From: Bacteroidia bacterium
GTDB taxonomy: Bacteria > Bacteroidota > Bacteroidia > Cytophagales > Cyclobacteriaceae
Length of the DNA: 64,000 nucleotides
Direction of reading: 5' to 3'
Assembly (NCBI GenBank): GCA_030425425.1
Contig: JAUIAO010000024.1
Location: 1 to 64,000 of the forward strand
The notes under the pieces were generated by a model. It was not told the origin of the DNA, ran no database searches, and saw only the letters and a list, made by a program, of their open reading frames with translations. The translations under genes and the position numbers were made by a program. Positions 53,185-62,215 of the stretch are shown piece after piece; position 1 is the stretch's first letter, and each line of letters begins with the position of its first letter.

Positions 53185-54690
53185 TTATTCATAATTTCCC
53201 TGCATCCATCTCTGACGCTTGCGTTGAAGTCTTTGCTTTCTTACGAATGCATAAATTAGGATTAGCAAAATCGGCGCAAATACATTTCCATATTTCAGCA
53301 TCAGCTTAGTGCTGTCTTCAGTCTCTTCCAGAGGCCGGCTCGTAATCCCTTTCGTTCTCAGGTTGATTAATCCAGTATCATCAGCAATCCAATCGATCGA
53401 ATTGGACGCGAGGTTGATATTATCAGCACTTTGCTGCTGTGGGCGCTGACCTTCTCCATTCACACAAAAAGCGCCATTCATAGCAACCACGATTTTCGAA
53501 TTCATTTTCTCCAAAGCCGCGGCAACAATCTGCTGTCCTGCCGGGAAATCAGCGTTCGTCCACTTTTTCTGAATGTCAATGTAAGTTGGCGCACCAACCA
53601 GACCAGTTCTCTCCGATGTGTAGACCAATGGTGTTTGGGACCATGAAGTGTCCTGATTGTTAAAGCTAATCGGGCTTGTAAAAGGAAATAACACTCCTTC
53701 AATTCCTTGTGTGATTGGATGATCTTCAAAGTTGTTCAACTGTGGAAAATATGGAAACTCTACCTGTGAATTGATGGTAAAGAAACCTTTTCGCTGCTGC
53801 ACATTGACTGAAGCACACTGAGCATCGATCACAAACTGATCCTGAAGGTTCATTCCTTTACCCGCAAACCAACTCTTCAATCCTACATCTGTGGTGTTAG
53901 ACAGTAATCCTTGCTGCAGATCACCTTCCACATTACTATGAGCTACAAATAGACCTCCACCATTATTCAGATATCGATCGATTTTAGCAAACTCCGCAGG
54001 ATTCACTGAGTCCTTTGGGTTGATCCAAATCAAAGAACGGTAATAAGATGGTACGCTCATCGTATCCGCTATTCTGAAAGGCTCCACATCATAAAGCACT
54101 GATAACTGCTCCATCAATTGCGGGATAGCTTGAATGTTTGGTTCTCCGTATCCCTGAATCAATCCAAGTTTTGGTTTATCAGCTATTGAAACCTTTTTAA
54201 TGGCTGTCGTGATGGCATATTCCATTGCTGCACCCGGCTGAATCAATGGAATCACCTCTGTTCGGTCTTCCATTTTCAAGGTCGCTCCCATGTAAGCTCT
54301 TAGCTGCTGCACCTGATCGCGCTCAGTGACATTAATCATTACCGGACTAATCCCATTCTGCTGAGCTTCACGCTCTTTCTCCTCACTTTCGTTTGGATTT
54401 ACAAACTCAAAAATGATATTTCCACCAGATCGGTTTTCGTACTCCACCAATTGATCTTCAAAATCTTGCTTGTTGCTCAGCAACTGTGGTGGAAGATCTT
54501 CTGAAAAGTATGCCGTAATTGTGATCACACCATCTATTTCTTCGATTACATCCTTAGTGGCCTCACTAAAGGTATATTGGTTCTCTTCAGTAAAATCAAG
54601 TCTAAAGTACAGTTCGTTGGAAATCAAATTGGCTACCACGATGATCGCCAACACTATTCCTATTTGTATGAATATGTTTTTTCGGTTCAT
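53185..54690 (-). CDS. gldG: Gliding-motility-associated ABC transporter substrate-binding protein GldG
   Basis: 501 residues. An N-terminal membrane helix (IFIQIGIVLAIIVVANLI) is followed by the GldG-type domain (RLDFTEENQYTFSEATKDVI), which is largely periplasmic, and a C-terminal membrane helix (NVFAPILLILIYAFVRKQ). In the known system GldA, GldF and GldG form an ABC transporter needed for gliding in some Flavobacteria. It lies 12 bp after gldF. Confidence 0.9.
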   Translation of the reverse strand: MNRKNIFIQIGIVLAIIVVANLISNELYFRLDFTEENQYTFSEATKDVIEEIDGVITITAYFSEDLPPQLLSNKQDFEDQLVEYENRSGGNIIFEFVNPNESEEKEREAQQNGISPVMINVTERDQVQQLRAYMGATLKMEDRTEVIPLIQPGAAMEYAITTAIKKVSIADKPKLGLIQGYGEPNIQAIPQLMEQLSVLYDVEPFRIADTMSVPSYYRSLIWINPKDSVNPAEFAKIDRYLNNGGGLFVAHSNVEGDLQQGLLSNTTDVGLKSWFAGKGMNLQDQFVIDAQCASVNVQQRKGFFTINSQVEFPYFPQLNNFEDHPITQGIEGVLFPFTSPISFNNQDTSWSQTPLVYTSERTGLVGAPTYIDIQKKWTNADFPAGQQIVAAALEKMNSKIVVAMNGAFCVNGEGQRPQQQSADNINLASNSIDWIADDTGLINLRTKGITSRPLEETEDSTKLMLKYGNVFAPILLILIYAFVRKQRLQRKRQRWMQGNYE

Positions 54691-54702
54691 CTTAATGTCT
54701 TT

Positions 54703-55428
54703 TTATGATTGCCAATTTCTTTTTGAAAGCATGATTTGCGACAGCATCAGCCCCAGTGCGATGATCGATCCGAAATAGATCAGATCTCTACTGTCTATTA
54801 CGCCACGGCTCATAGATTCAAAATGTGAACTCATGCTGAGATAGTTGAAAAGTTCACCAAAGAAACCTCTTACAGTCTCTGCGATTACATCGAATAGCAT
54901 GTGGAAGAAGATACCGATGAAAATTGCCATTAGGAATGCGACGATTTGGTTTTCTGTCACACTACTTGCAAACAGTCCAATGCTGATGTAGCTCGCTGAA
55001 AGCATCATCAAAGCTAAATATCCACCGATCACTGCACCATCATCTATATTTCCCAATTGGGAAATGGTGATGTAATATGGGAGCGTACAGGCCAAAGCGA
55101 TCAACACCAATAGAAAGCTCGCAAGGAATTTACCCCATACGATTTGAGAATCTGATACAGCCTTGGTTATCAGCAGCTCAATTGTTCCAGCTCTATTTTC
55201 TTCGGCAATCATTCTCATCGTAATGGCCGGAATGAAAAAGAATAGTGACCAAAAGGCAATTCCGAAGAATACCTGCATGCTTGCCTGACCTCTCAGGAAT
55301 ACATTCGTGCCTACCAGCCATGTGAAGGTGCCGCTCAGTCCGAGAAACAAAATGATCATCACATAGGCGATCAACGAATCGAAGAATGACGCCAACTCAC
55401 GTCTTGTTATTATCCAGATCTTGTTCAT
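54703..55428 (-). CDS. gldF: Gliding-motility-associated ABC transporter permease GldF
   Basis: 241 residues with six membrane helices of the ABC-2 permease type (AYVMIILFLGLSGTFTWLVG at the start; MRMIAEENRAGTIELLITKA as the typical cytosolic loop). It forms the membrane channel for GldA. It follows gldA by 1 bp. Confidence 0.9.
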   Translation of the reverse strand: MNKIWIITRRELASFFDSLIAYVMIILFLGLSGTFTWLVGTNVFLRGQASMQVFFGIAFWSLFFFIPAITMRMIAEENRAGTIELLITKAVSDSQIVWGKFLASFLLVLIALACTLPYYITISQLGNIDDGAVIGGYLALMMLSASYISIGLFASSVTENQIVAFLMAIFIGIFFHMLFDVIAETVRGFFGELFNYLSMSSHFESMSRGVIDSRDLIYFGSIIALGLMLSQIMLSKRNWQS

Positions 55429-55429
55429 G

Positions 55430-56353
55430 TTATTTCGTCAGTTTTTGGAATACATCTTCCAGTCTTGTTTCCAGACCAGTCATTTCCATGAGATACCATT
55501 TGTTTTTCACACAGAGATCAAAAATCTCTTTTCGAGAGGATGAATCAGGCTTGCTCTGCACATTGAACCATCCTTCTTTGCCATCAACTGCTGAAATTTT
55601 TTCTACAGTTGCCAATCCTCTTACCGCTGCTTCTACTGCATCAGGTGCCGCTTCAATGTTGATTTTTAGGAGCTCCTGCCCTTGTGCCTGACTTCTGAGT
55701 GTATCAGAAGTACCATCTGCTACAATACGTCCACGGTTGATGATCAGAATGCGATCACAAGTCGCCTCTACTTCCGAAAGAATGTGACTACTCAGGATCA
55801 CCGTCTTTTCTTTGCCCAAATCTTTGATCAGCTTTCTGATCTCTACGATCTGGTTTGGGTCGAGACCTGTGGTTGGCTCATCCAAAACCAACACTTCGGG
55901 ATCGTGGATCATGGCTTGTGCCAATCCTACCCTCTGACGATAACCCTTGGAAAGTTCATTGATATTTTTGTGCTTTTCACGATCCAACCCACAGCGATCT
56001 ATCATGTCACTGATTCTGCCAGGAATCAGGTTTTTCGGAACACCCTGCACTTCTGCCGTAAACCTTAGATATTCCACAATCGGCATATCCAGGTACAGAG
56101 GATTGTTTTCTGGAAGATATCCGATTTTCTTTTTGATTTCTTCGGGGTGCGTGTGGATAGATTCATTGTCGAGACGCACATCACCTGAGGTAGGAGCCAT
56201 GAAGCAAGTAATAATTTTCATGGTTGTCGATTTTCCTGCACCATTTGGCCCCAGGAATCCGACTACTTCTCCGGTTTTGATCTCAAATGATATGTCGTTG
56301 ACAGCTTTCTGCTCACCATATTTCTTGGTGAGATTCTCTACTACAATTGACAT
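55430..56353 (-). CDS. gldA: Gliding-motility-associated ABC transporter ATPase GldA
   Basis: 307 residues: Walker A GPNGAGKST near 35, signature LSKGYRQRVGLAQAMIHDP near 132 and Walker B VLVLDEPTTGLD. The C-terminal domain is typical for GldA. It powers the GldF/GldG transporter and begins this four-gene operon. The 377-bp gap upstream should hold the promoter. Confidence 0.92.
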   Translation of the reverse strand: MSIVVENLTKKYGEQKAVNDISFEIKTGEVVGFLGPNGAGKSTTMKIITCFMAPTSGDVRLDNESIHTHPEEIKKKIGYLPENNPLYLDMPIVEYLRFTAEVQGVPKNLIPGRISDMIDRCGLDREKHKNINELSKGYRQRVGLAQAMIHDPEVLVLDEPTTGLDPNQIVEIRKLIKDLGKEKTVILSSHILSEVEATCDRILIINRGRIVADGTSDTLRSQAQGQELLKINIEAAPDAVEAAVRGLATVEKISAVDGKEGWFNVQSKPDSSSRKEIFDLCVKNKWYLMEMTGLETRLEDVFQKLTK

Positions 56354-56730
56354 GGCTCATTCAGTTTTAACATTGAAATGGAATAGATGTAACAAACCTG
56401 CCTGATATACATTGTCTGCTTCTTCTATTTTTCATTTTAACATTTTGTTTTAACAAAAAATACTGGAATTCATGCTAGAATTTAGCGATTGCAAGTATAC
56501 TAGGATTGCCAAAGGATGTCAAGATGAGCGGGATGTTAAAAAGTGTTAAGGGGAATGGTTATTTAAAACAAAAAACCCGATTAGATTAAATCTAATCGGG
56601 TAAAATCAGCGATAAATTGAGGGCTTTGTATGGAAGTCATTCCATCCACTCTCAAAGATCAAATATCATTAATCCACTCCTTTCAAGTCAAATATCTGGG
56701 ACAAACAACCGATTATAGGTACCAACAACA
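56354..56730. other. 377-bp gap between gldA and the LytTR regulator
   Basis: Contains the terminator at 56576-56600 and presumably the gldA promoter at the low-coordinate side. No gene was seen; the rest is AT-rich without clear motifs. Confidence 0.5.
56576..56600 (-). terminator. Strong terminator after the two-component operon
   Basis: CCCGATTAGA and TCTAATCGGG form a perfect 10-bp stem with a TTAAA loop. On the minus strand it is followed by TTTTT. It lies about 130 bp past the regulator gene and could work in both directions. Confidence 0.85.
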
Positions 56731-57375
56731 TCACAAGTCGTCTTTGTACTTCCGACCCACAGGAAGTTCGATGTGATTGGTCAGTACACAAGCTTTTGAT
56801 GAAAGAGACTTCAAATGCTTTTTATTGATGCAGTAGGATTTATGAATCCTGACAAAGTAATTCGGCAAGAAAGACTCAAGCTCTTGAAATGTCATTCGGG
56901 CTTTTAGGATGTTTTTATTCGCAAGATGAAAATTCACATAATTACGATAAGACTCTATATAAACCACTTCAAGAGGGTCTAACTCTACCTCACCTGAAGC
57001 AGTGGACAACTCAATTGTAGTGGCTTCAGATTTCATTGCTGTGAGCTGAAGCCTGGCTCTCAGCTGCTCTTTACCAAATGGCTTGATAATATAATCTTCT
57101 GGCTGTAATAAACCTGCCTGAGAGATGGTCTCCTCATCACTATAAGCAGTGATAAAAATTGTTTTAAAACTTAAGCCTGAGGCTCGTTGAATAATCTCAA
57201 TACCGTTCTCTTCACCAAGGTTAATATCCATCAGAACGAGATTAGCCTGAGCGATGTTCTTTTCAAAACCATCAGCGCTATGAACTACAGCCACCACCTC
57301 ATGGCCAAATTCCTCACAATAATCAGCAATCATTTGAGCATATAGCGCTTCGTCTTCACAAATCAGAATTTTCAT
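56731..57375 (-). CDS. LytTR-type response regulator
   Basis: 214 residues. The receiver domain (ILICEDEALYAQMIADYCEE, phosphorylation site in LVLMDINLGEENG near 54) is followed by a LytTR DNA-binding domain (VVYIESYRNYVNFHLANKNI, FVRIHKSYCINKKHLKSL). It is phosphorylated by a kinase, most likely the one encoded upstream, whose stop it overlaps by 4 bp. Targets are unknown; LytTR proteins bind direct repeats in promoters. Confidence 0.92.
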   Translation of the reverse strand: MKILICEDEALYAQMIADYCEEFGHEVVAVVHSADGFEKNIAQANLVLMDINLGEENGIEIIQRASGLSFKTIFITAYSDEETISQAGLLQPEDYIIKPFGKEQLRARLQLTAMKSEATTIELSTASGEVELDPLEVVYIESYRNYVNFHLANKNILKARMTFQELESFLPNYFVRIHKSYCINKKHLKSLSSKACVLTNHIELPVGRKYKDDL

Positions 57376-59258
57376 GATTTATTGAATTTCAACTCAAAGA
57401 TATTTTCCTCAACCGAATAGCTTTGCTTGGCATAAAGCTGATTCGAAAGCATATTCACAATTGTCGTCCCGGTAGAATCCTCATGTTTCTCTGATAATAT
57501 ACCCGACCCGGAATCTTGATATTTAACCAGAATCTTCTCATCAACTTCATTGATTTGTATTTTCAACCAATTAGCCGCCCCCAATCGGTATGCATGCTTT
57601 AATGTATTGGTTATCAACTCATTTAGGATCAAAGTCAGCGAAATGGCTTTTTTGGCACTAAGTGTAAGCTGTTCATTATTTACCTCAAAACTGATCTCAA
57701 ACCCTTGATTGTCAGATAAATTAAAATAATGTTTTAAAGAATTAAGTAGTGGTTCTAATTTCACTTTGGTCTGATCAGAATAATCTATTAATTGCTTATG
57801 CACTAGAGATAGGGCCTCTAATCGCTCTCTGATTTTTTCAAACGCCTCCTTTGCCTCTTCGCCTTTGGCATGCTTTTTCTGGAAGTGAACAAGAGCCGTG
57901 AGCATCGCGATGTTGTTTTTCACGCGGTGATGCACGTCTTTCAATAAGGTTTTTCGTTCATCCAGTGCATTTTCTACTTTGGATTTAGCAACGGATATTT
58001 CCTCATTTTTACGTCTGAGAAAATAAAGACCAATTCCAATCAATACAGTGATGATTAGCAATAGGATGGCAACAATAGACACAATCAATCTTTGCTGTCT
58101 TTCTCTTTGGTTTTTGACCTTCTCCAGATCCAATTCCAATTGGATCCGGCCTAATGCAAACTGTGCTTGCTGCACCGCAAGCTCCTTATTGATCTGAGTC
58201 TGAATATCTGCTCGCATAGACCTAATGGATTCATTGGAATAAAAAAAAGCTTTTTCAGGATTTCCTAATTCAAATTCAATAAGGGCCAGTAAATCATAAT
58301 ATGTAACCAAAATTGCATCCCATTCCTTTTCCTGACTTAATTCAAGACCTTTCAAGATCCAATTTTTAGCATTTTCATACTCTTTATCCAGCATACTTAG
58401 CCGGGCCAGATGTGTCACTGCATTGGTCCAATACCTTGGTTTGTTTGTATCAACCCAAAGTTCATAGGCCTTCAAGTAATGCTCCTCCGCCTTCTCCATA
58501 TCTCCATGTTTTTCAAGCAGATTTCCCAGTTCGTTATGGCATGATGCCTGCATATCCAGATTTTCGTTCTTGATGGATAAATCGAGGGCTTGGTAAGTAT
58601 AGAATAAGCTACTATCAAGAAGATTCATTTCGTTAAAAACGGCAGCTTTTCTATTGTAGAGATATAATATAAGATCAGGTGACAGATTAAAATTATCACT
58701 AAGCAATTGTGCCTGCTGGAGTGCTATTTTTGCTAATTCATACTGACCTAAAGATCGGTATGTCTCTCCTCTATTTACTAATTCCACAACCTGTCCTACA
58801 GTATCTTTTAATTGCTGAAATTCCTCTGACGCTAATTTGAGTTGATTAAGTGCTTTGTCATATTGATTGAGATATCGATAAGCTCTGGAAGTAATGATTT
58901 TAAAATCTCCAAATAGTACACCCTCAGAAGGCAACTGTTGGTTAATTTTATTGATCAACTGGATCTCTTTGCCATATTCGGATAGCCCTTCGAGGCTTTT
59001 TAGTTTCCACAAATAACTTAACGATAATAGCTGCCTGGGACCTTTCTGAATCAGGCTATCAGCAAATGAAAGGGCTTCTGATGGCGAGGTGGTAATCAAT
59101 TCCCCAAAATGCTCAACCAGAGATTCCACCTCGATACAATCTTCGCAAAGATTATAAAGGCGAGTAATCTCTTTTGCCGTACGGTATTGATATGATGCGA
59201 ATAAACTGGTGCCAGATAACCATGTCAAAACAAAAGATATAAACCAGCCTCGCTTCAT
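57372..59258 (-). CDS. TPR sensor histidine kinase, partner of the LytTR regulator
   Basis: 628 residues. A signal-like N terminus is followed by TPR repeats (about 100-350), a membrane helix near 390-412 and a HisKA_2-type kinase. The phosphoacceptor is in LLKDVHHRVKNNIAMLTALV near 441, with N box SLTLILNELITNTLKHAY. ATPase motifs are reduced to short forms, as usual in this class. The stop overlaps the regulator start by 4 bp, so the pair is translationally coupled. Confidence 0.9.
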   Translation of the reverse strand: MKRGWFISFVLTWLSGTSLFASYQYRTAKEITRLYNLCEDCIEVESLVEHFGELITTSPSEALSFADSLIQKGPRQLLSLSYLWKLKSLEGLSEYGKEIQLINKINQQLPSEGVLFGDFKIITSRAYRYLNQYDKALNQLKLASEEFQQLKDTVGQVVELVNRGETYRSLGQYELAKIALQQAQLLSDNFNLSPDLILYLYNRKAAVFNEMNLLDSSLFYTYQALDLSIKNENLDMQASCHNELGNLLEKHGDMEKAEEHYLKAYELWVDTNKPRYWTNAVTHLARLSMLDKEYENAKNWILKGLELSQEKEWDAILVTYYDLLALIEFELGNPEKAFFYSNESIRSMRADIQTQINKELAVQQAQFALGRIQLELDLEKVKNQRERQQRLIVSIVAILLLIITVLIGIGLYFLRRKNEEISVAKSKVENALDERKTLLKDVHHRVKNNIAMLTALVHFQKKHAKGEEAKEAFEKIRERLEALSLVHKQLIDYSDQTKVKLEPLLNSLKHYFNLSDNQGFEISFEVNNEQLTLSAKKAISLTLILNELITNTLKHAYRLGAANWLKIQINEVDEKILVKYQDSGSGILSEKHEDSTGTTIVNMLSNQLYAKQSYSVEENIFELKFNKS

Positions 59259-59270
59259 TCCCTCAAATGC

Positions 59271-60290
59271 TTAGCTAATGATATTTACTTCAGGGTCTAT
59301 CTCGACCCCAAACTTTTTATAGACAGATTCCTGAATCCTCTGTGACAACATGAGGATTTCCTGACCTTGCCCTTTCCCGTGATTTACCAGGACAAGTGCC
59401 TGTTTATCATGAACACCAATATCTCCATCACGATATCCTTTCCAACCACATTGATCAATCAACCAAGCTGCCGGAACCTTAGTGAATTTCCCATCCAATC
59501 GATATCCCGGGATATCTTCAAATGCAGCTCGCAATGCATCGAAATATTCGTTTTCAATTATTGGATTTTTGAAGAAGCTTCCGGCATTCCCAATAACCAT
59601 AGGGTCCGGCAGCTTAGACTGTCTGATATTCATTACTGCCTGACTAATTACCTGTGGAGAGAGCTCCTCTACCCCCATTTGCTCCAGAGTAGATTTGATG
59701 TTGCCATAAGTAATGTTATACTCGGGTTTTTTTGACAATTTCAGGTTGACCTTAGTAATAACATATTTGTTTTTGTGAGAGCTTTTGAAGACCGAATAAC
59801 GATAACCAAACTTACAGTCCTCGTGATAAAACTTCACCACTTCTCCTGTTTCGATTTCATAAGCTTCCAGACTATGAAAGACATCTTTGATTTCCACACC
59901 ATAAGCTCCAATATTTTGCATTGGAGCCGCTCCAATAGTTCCAGGTATTAGTGCCAGGTTTTCGATTCCTCCTAATCCTTGATTTACTGCCCACAACACA
60001 CTCTGATGCCAGTTTTCACCTGCACCAAAAGACACGATCATACTTTGATCATCTTCCTTTACAACTTCAATTCCGGAAATCTCCATTCTAAGAATCATCC
60101 CTAAAAAATTTCTTGTAAATAAAACATTGGAGCCACCACCTAATATCAGCTTCTTTAGTGACTGATATCTTGCAGATTGGTAAACCTCATTCAAAGCTTC
60201 AATCTCAGTGATCCTGGTCATCATCTGAGTGCGTACTTCCATTCTAAAGGTATGGTAATTCTTTAGGGAAAAATTATCTTCAATCAGCAC
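59271..60290 (-). CDS. murB: UDP-N-acetylmuramate dehydrogenase MurB
   Basis: 339 residues, type I MurB (E. coli-like length). FAD-binding segments include LKKLILGGGSNVLFTRNFLG near 45 and NLALIPGTIGAAPMQNIGAY near 110. The catalytic region has GNAGSFFKNPII near 230, with the serine proton donor, and PAAWLIDQCGWKGYRDGDIG. It reduces the enolpyruvyl group to make UDP-N-acetylmuramic acid for peptidoglycan. It lies 12 bp upstream of the kinase gene, probably by chance of genome layout. Confidence 0.94.
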   Translation of the reverse strand: MLIEDNFSLKNYHTFRMEVRTQMMTRITEIEALNEVYQSARYQSLKKLILGGGSNVLFTRNFLGMILRMEISGIEVVKEDDQSMIVSFGAGENWHQSVLWAVNQGLGGIENLALIPGTIGAAPMQNIGAYGVEIKDVFHSLEAYEIETGEVVKFYHEDCKFGYRYSVFKSSHKNKYVITKVNLKLSKKPEYNITYGNIKSTLEQMGVEELSPQVISQAVMNIRQSKLPDPMVIGNAGSFFKNPIIENEYFDALRAAFEDIPGYRLDGKFTKVPAAWLIDQCGWKGYRDGDIGVHDKQALVLVNHGKGQGQEILMLSQRIQESVYKKFGVEIDPEVNIIS

Positions 60291-60343
60291 AATCGTTCTT
60301 TTATGATCTGTAGCAAACGTACTAGATAAACCACAATAAAAGG

Positions 60344-62056
60344 TTATTTGGTTTTTACGAAATTTGGATTTTCAAATACAGATTTACCCCCAATAATCGT
60401 TTTAACCACTTTTGTTTCTAATATTTCAGACTCTGAAATAGTCATAATATCCTTATTCAAAACTGTAAAATCAGCATATTTCCCCGGCTCAATGCTTCCC
60501 ACTTTGTCCTCCATAAACGCTCCATAGGCTGGCCATATCGTGTAAGATTTCAGCGCCTCTTCTCTTGTCATTTTTTGCGATGGTTCAAAACCGTTTTCGG
60601 GTGTTCCTTTCAGTGTTTTTCTACTTACACTTGCATAAAATGACGCTAAAGGATTAACCGGTTCTACCGGAGCGTCCGTTCCGTTGACAATCTTACTGCC
60701 TTGATCAATGAGTTCGCGCCACATATACGCTCCATTTTCTATTCTTTCTTTTCCCAGTCGATCAATTGCCCATGGACGATCTGATGACATATGAATTGCC
60801 TGCATGGCAGGATAAACGCCCAATTGACTGAACCTTGGAATATCCTGCGGATCAATATGCTGAGCATGCTCAATTCTATATCGATGATCACTCATAATAG
60901 AATCACCCAATACTTCTTCATAAATATTTAAGACCTCTCTATTTGCCCGATCTCCTATTGCATGAGTGCAAACCTGAAAATCATATGAATACGCTTTTTT
61001 TACCAGAGTTTTGATTTCATTGATTGGAGTAACGTTGTGGCCGTGAACACCAGGAGAATCTTCATATTCATCAAGAAGCCAGGCACCACGAGAACCCAAA
61101 GCCCCATCCGCATAAAGTTTGATCGCCTGAATATTCAAATGGTCTCCATACAGACCAGTTCTTGGGCCTGCTTCAAATTGCTGCTGAATCGTAACGCTAT
61201 CGTATCCCGCAATCATCAAATGCATCCTCAATTTCAACAGATCATTTTTGGCAAAATCTTCAATCAAATTAATATCCGCAATTATAGATCCGGCCTGATG
61301 AAACCCTGTCAGTCCATTTTTTAAACACTCCTCTATTGCCAGAGATAGTGCCTTTTTCTTTTCTTCCGGGTTCTCCTGATCAAATGCACTTGCCACTAAT
61401 TGTTGAGCTGTCTCGTTTAAGATACCAGTCGGATTTCCCGAAATATCCTTAAAAATTTCACCACCTTCAGGATTCCCGTTTTTTTTATCTATCCCAAGAA
61501 TTTCCATTGCTTTGGCATTAATCAAAGATGCATGGCCACTTGCATGAGACAACACAACCGGATGATCAGGAATTGCTTCACTAAGCTGGTGATGTGTTGG
61601 AAACCCTTGAAACATACTCTCAGGTTGACTGATCCATTTATCTTGATGCCAGCCTCTCCCTACAATCCACTCGCCCTTTGGAGTGACTTTTGCCCTTTCT
61701 TTTACTTTCTCCACTACTTGCTTGTAGCTTTCTAAACCCATTAGATTCACATTCAAAATATTATTTCCAATACCAAAAATGTGTCCATGCCCCTCGATGA
61801 AGCCAGGGTACACAAATAAGCCATTCAAATCCACTAACTCTGTCTGATCATCAGCCATTTTTTTAAGCTCATCAAACGCTCCAGTTTCGACAATCTTTCC
61901 ATTTTCAACAGCTATTGCCTTTACAATTGGAGAAGATTCATTGAGCGTGTAAATGATTCCATTATGTAAAATTTGATCAACACCATTGTTAGATTGATTA
62001 CACCCAATAAAAAGTGATAAAACACTGATTAACAGGAGAAATTTGAATTTAGACAT
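60344..62056 (-). CDS. Predicted secreted amidohydrolase (YtcJ-like), lipoprotein
   Basis: 570 residues. A lipobox (LFIGCNQ) suggests lipid anchoring. The amidohydrolase fold is visible from GFIEGHGHIFGIG (metal ligands H-x-H near 90), VLSHASGHASLIN, VCTHAIGDRANREV, YRIEHAQHIDP and NGTDAPVEPVNPL. This matches the YtcJ-like group of metal-dependent hydrolases with unknown natural substrate. It is transcribed away from rpsA. Confidence 0.87.
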   Translation of the reverse strand: MSKFKFLLLISVLSLFIGCNQSNNGVDQILHNGIIYTLNESSPIVKAIAVENGKIVETGAFDELKKMADDQTELVDLNGLFVYPGFIEGHGHIFGIGNNILNVNLMGLESYKQVVEKVKERAKVTPKGEWIVGRGWHQDKWISQPESMFQGFPTHHQLSEAIPDHPVVLSHASGHASLINAKAMEILGIDKKNGNPEGGEIFKDISGNPTGILNETAQQLVASAFDQENPEEKKKALSLAIEECLKNGLTGFHQAGSIIADINLIEDFAKNDLLKLRMHLMIAGYDSVTIQQQFEAGPRTGLYGDHLNIQAIKLYADGALGSRGAWLLDEYEDSPGVHGHNVTPINEIKTLVKKAYSYDFQVCTHAIGDRANREVLNIYEEVLGDSIMSDHRYRIEHAQHIDPQDIPRFSQLGVYPAMQAIHMSSDRPWAIDRLGKERIENGAYMWRELIDQGSKIVNGTDAPVEPVNPLASFYASVSRKTLKGTPENGFEPSQKMTREEALKSYTIWPAYGAFMEDKVGSIEPGKYADFTVLNKDIMTISESEILETKVVKTIIGGKSVFENPNFVKTK

Positions 62057-62074
62057 ATATGTATGTTTCTGTTA

Positions 62075-62103
62075 TTGAATTGGTTATTAATTAATTAACT
62101 TTG
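62075..62103 (+). promoter_or_regulatory. Promoter of rpsA
   Basis: A -33 TTG at 62075-62077 and a -7 box TAACTTTG at 62096-62103, separated by 18 bp, match the Bacteroidota consensus TTG / TAnnTTTG. Transcription would start near 62109, giving a leader of about 107 nt. Confidence 0.6.
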
Positions 62104-62160
62104 CGCCTCCATTCGAGTGGATGGTCTTTTCGTAACACGGGAAGAATATTGAAAACTAAA

Positions 62161-62203
62161 CCCTTCATATCTCCGACCCTAAGTGTGAAGGTAATCAAAG
62201 GGT
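62161..62203 (+). promoter_or_regulatory. Structured leader of rpsA with alternative stems
   Basis: CCTTCA (62162-62167) can pair with TGAAGG (62186-62191), or CCCTT (62161-62165) can pair with AAGGG (62198-62202). The two pairings exclude each other. Ribosomal protein S1 controls its own synthesis in other bacteria, so a switch in this leader is plausible but untested. Confidence 0.35.
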
Positions 62204-62215
62204 CATTATTTTATT

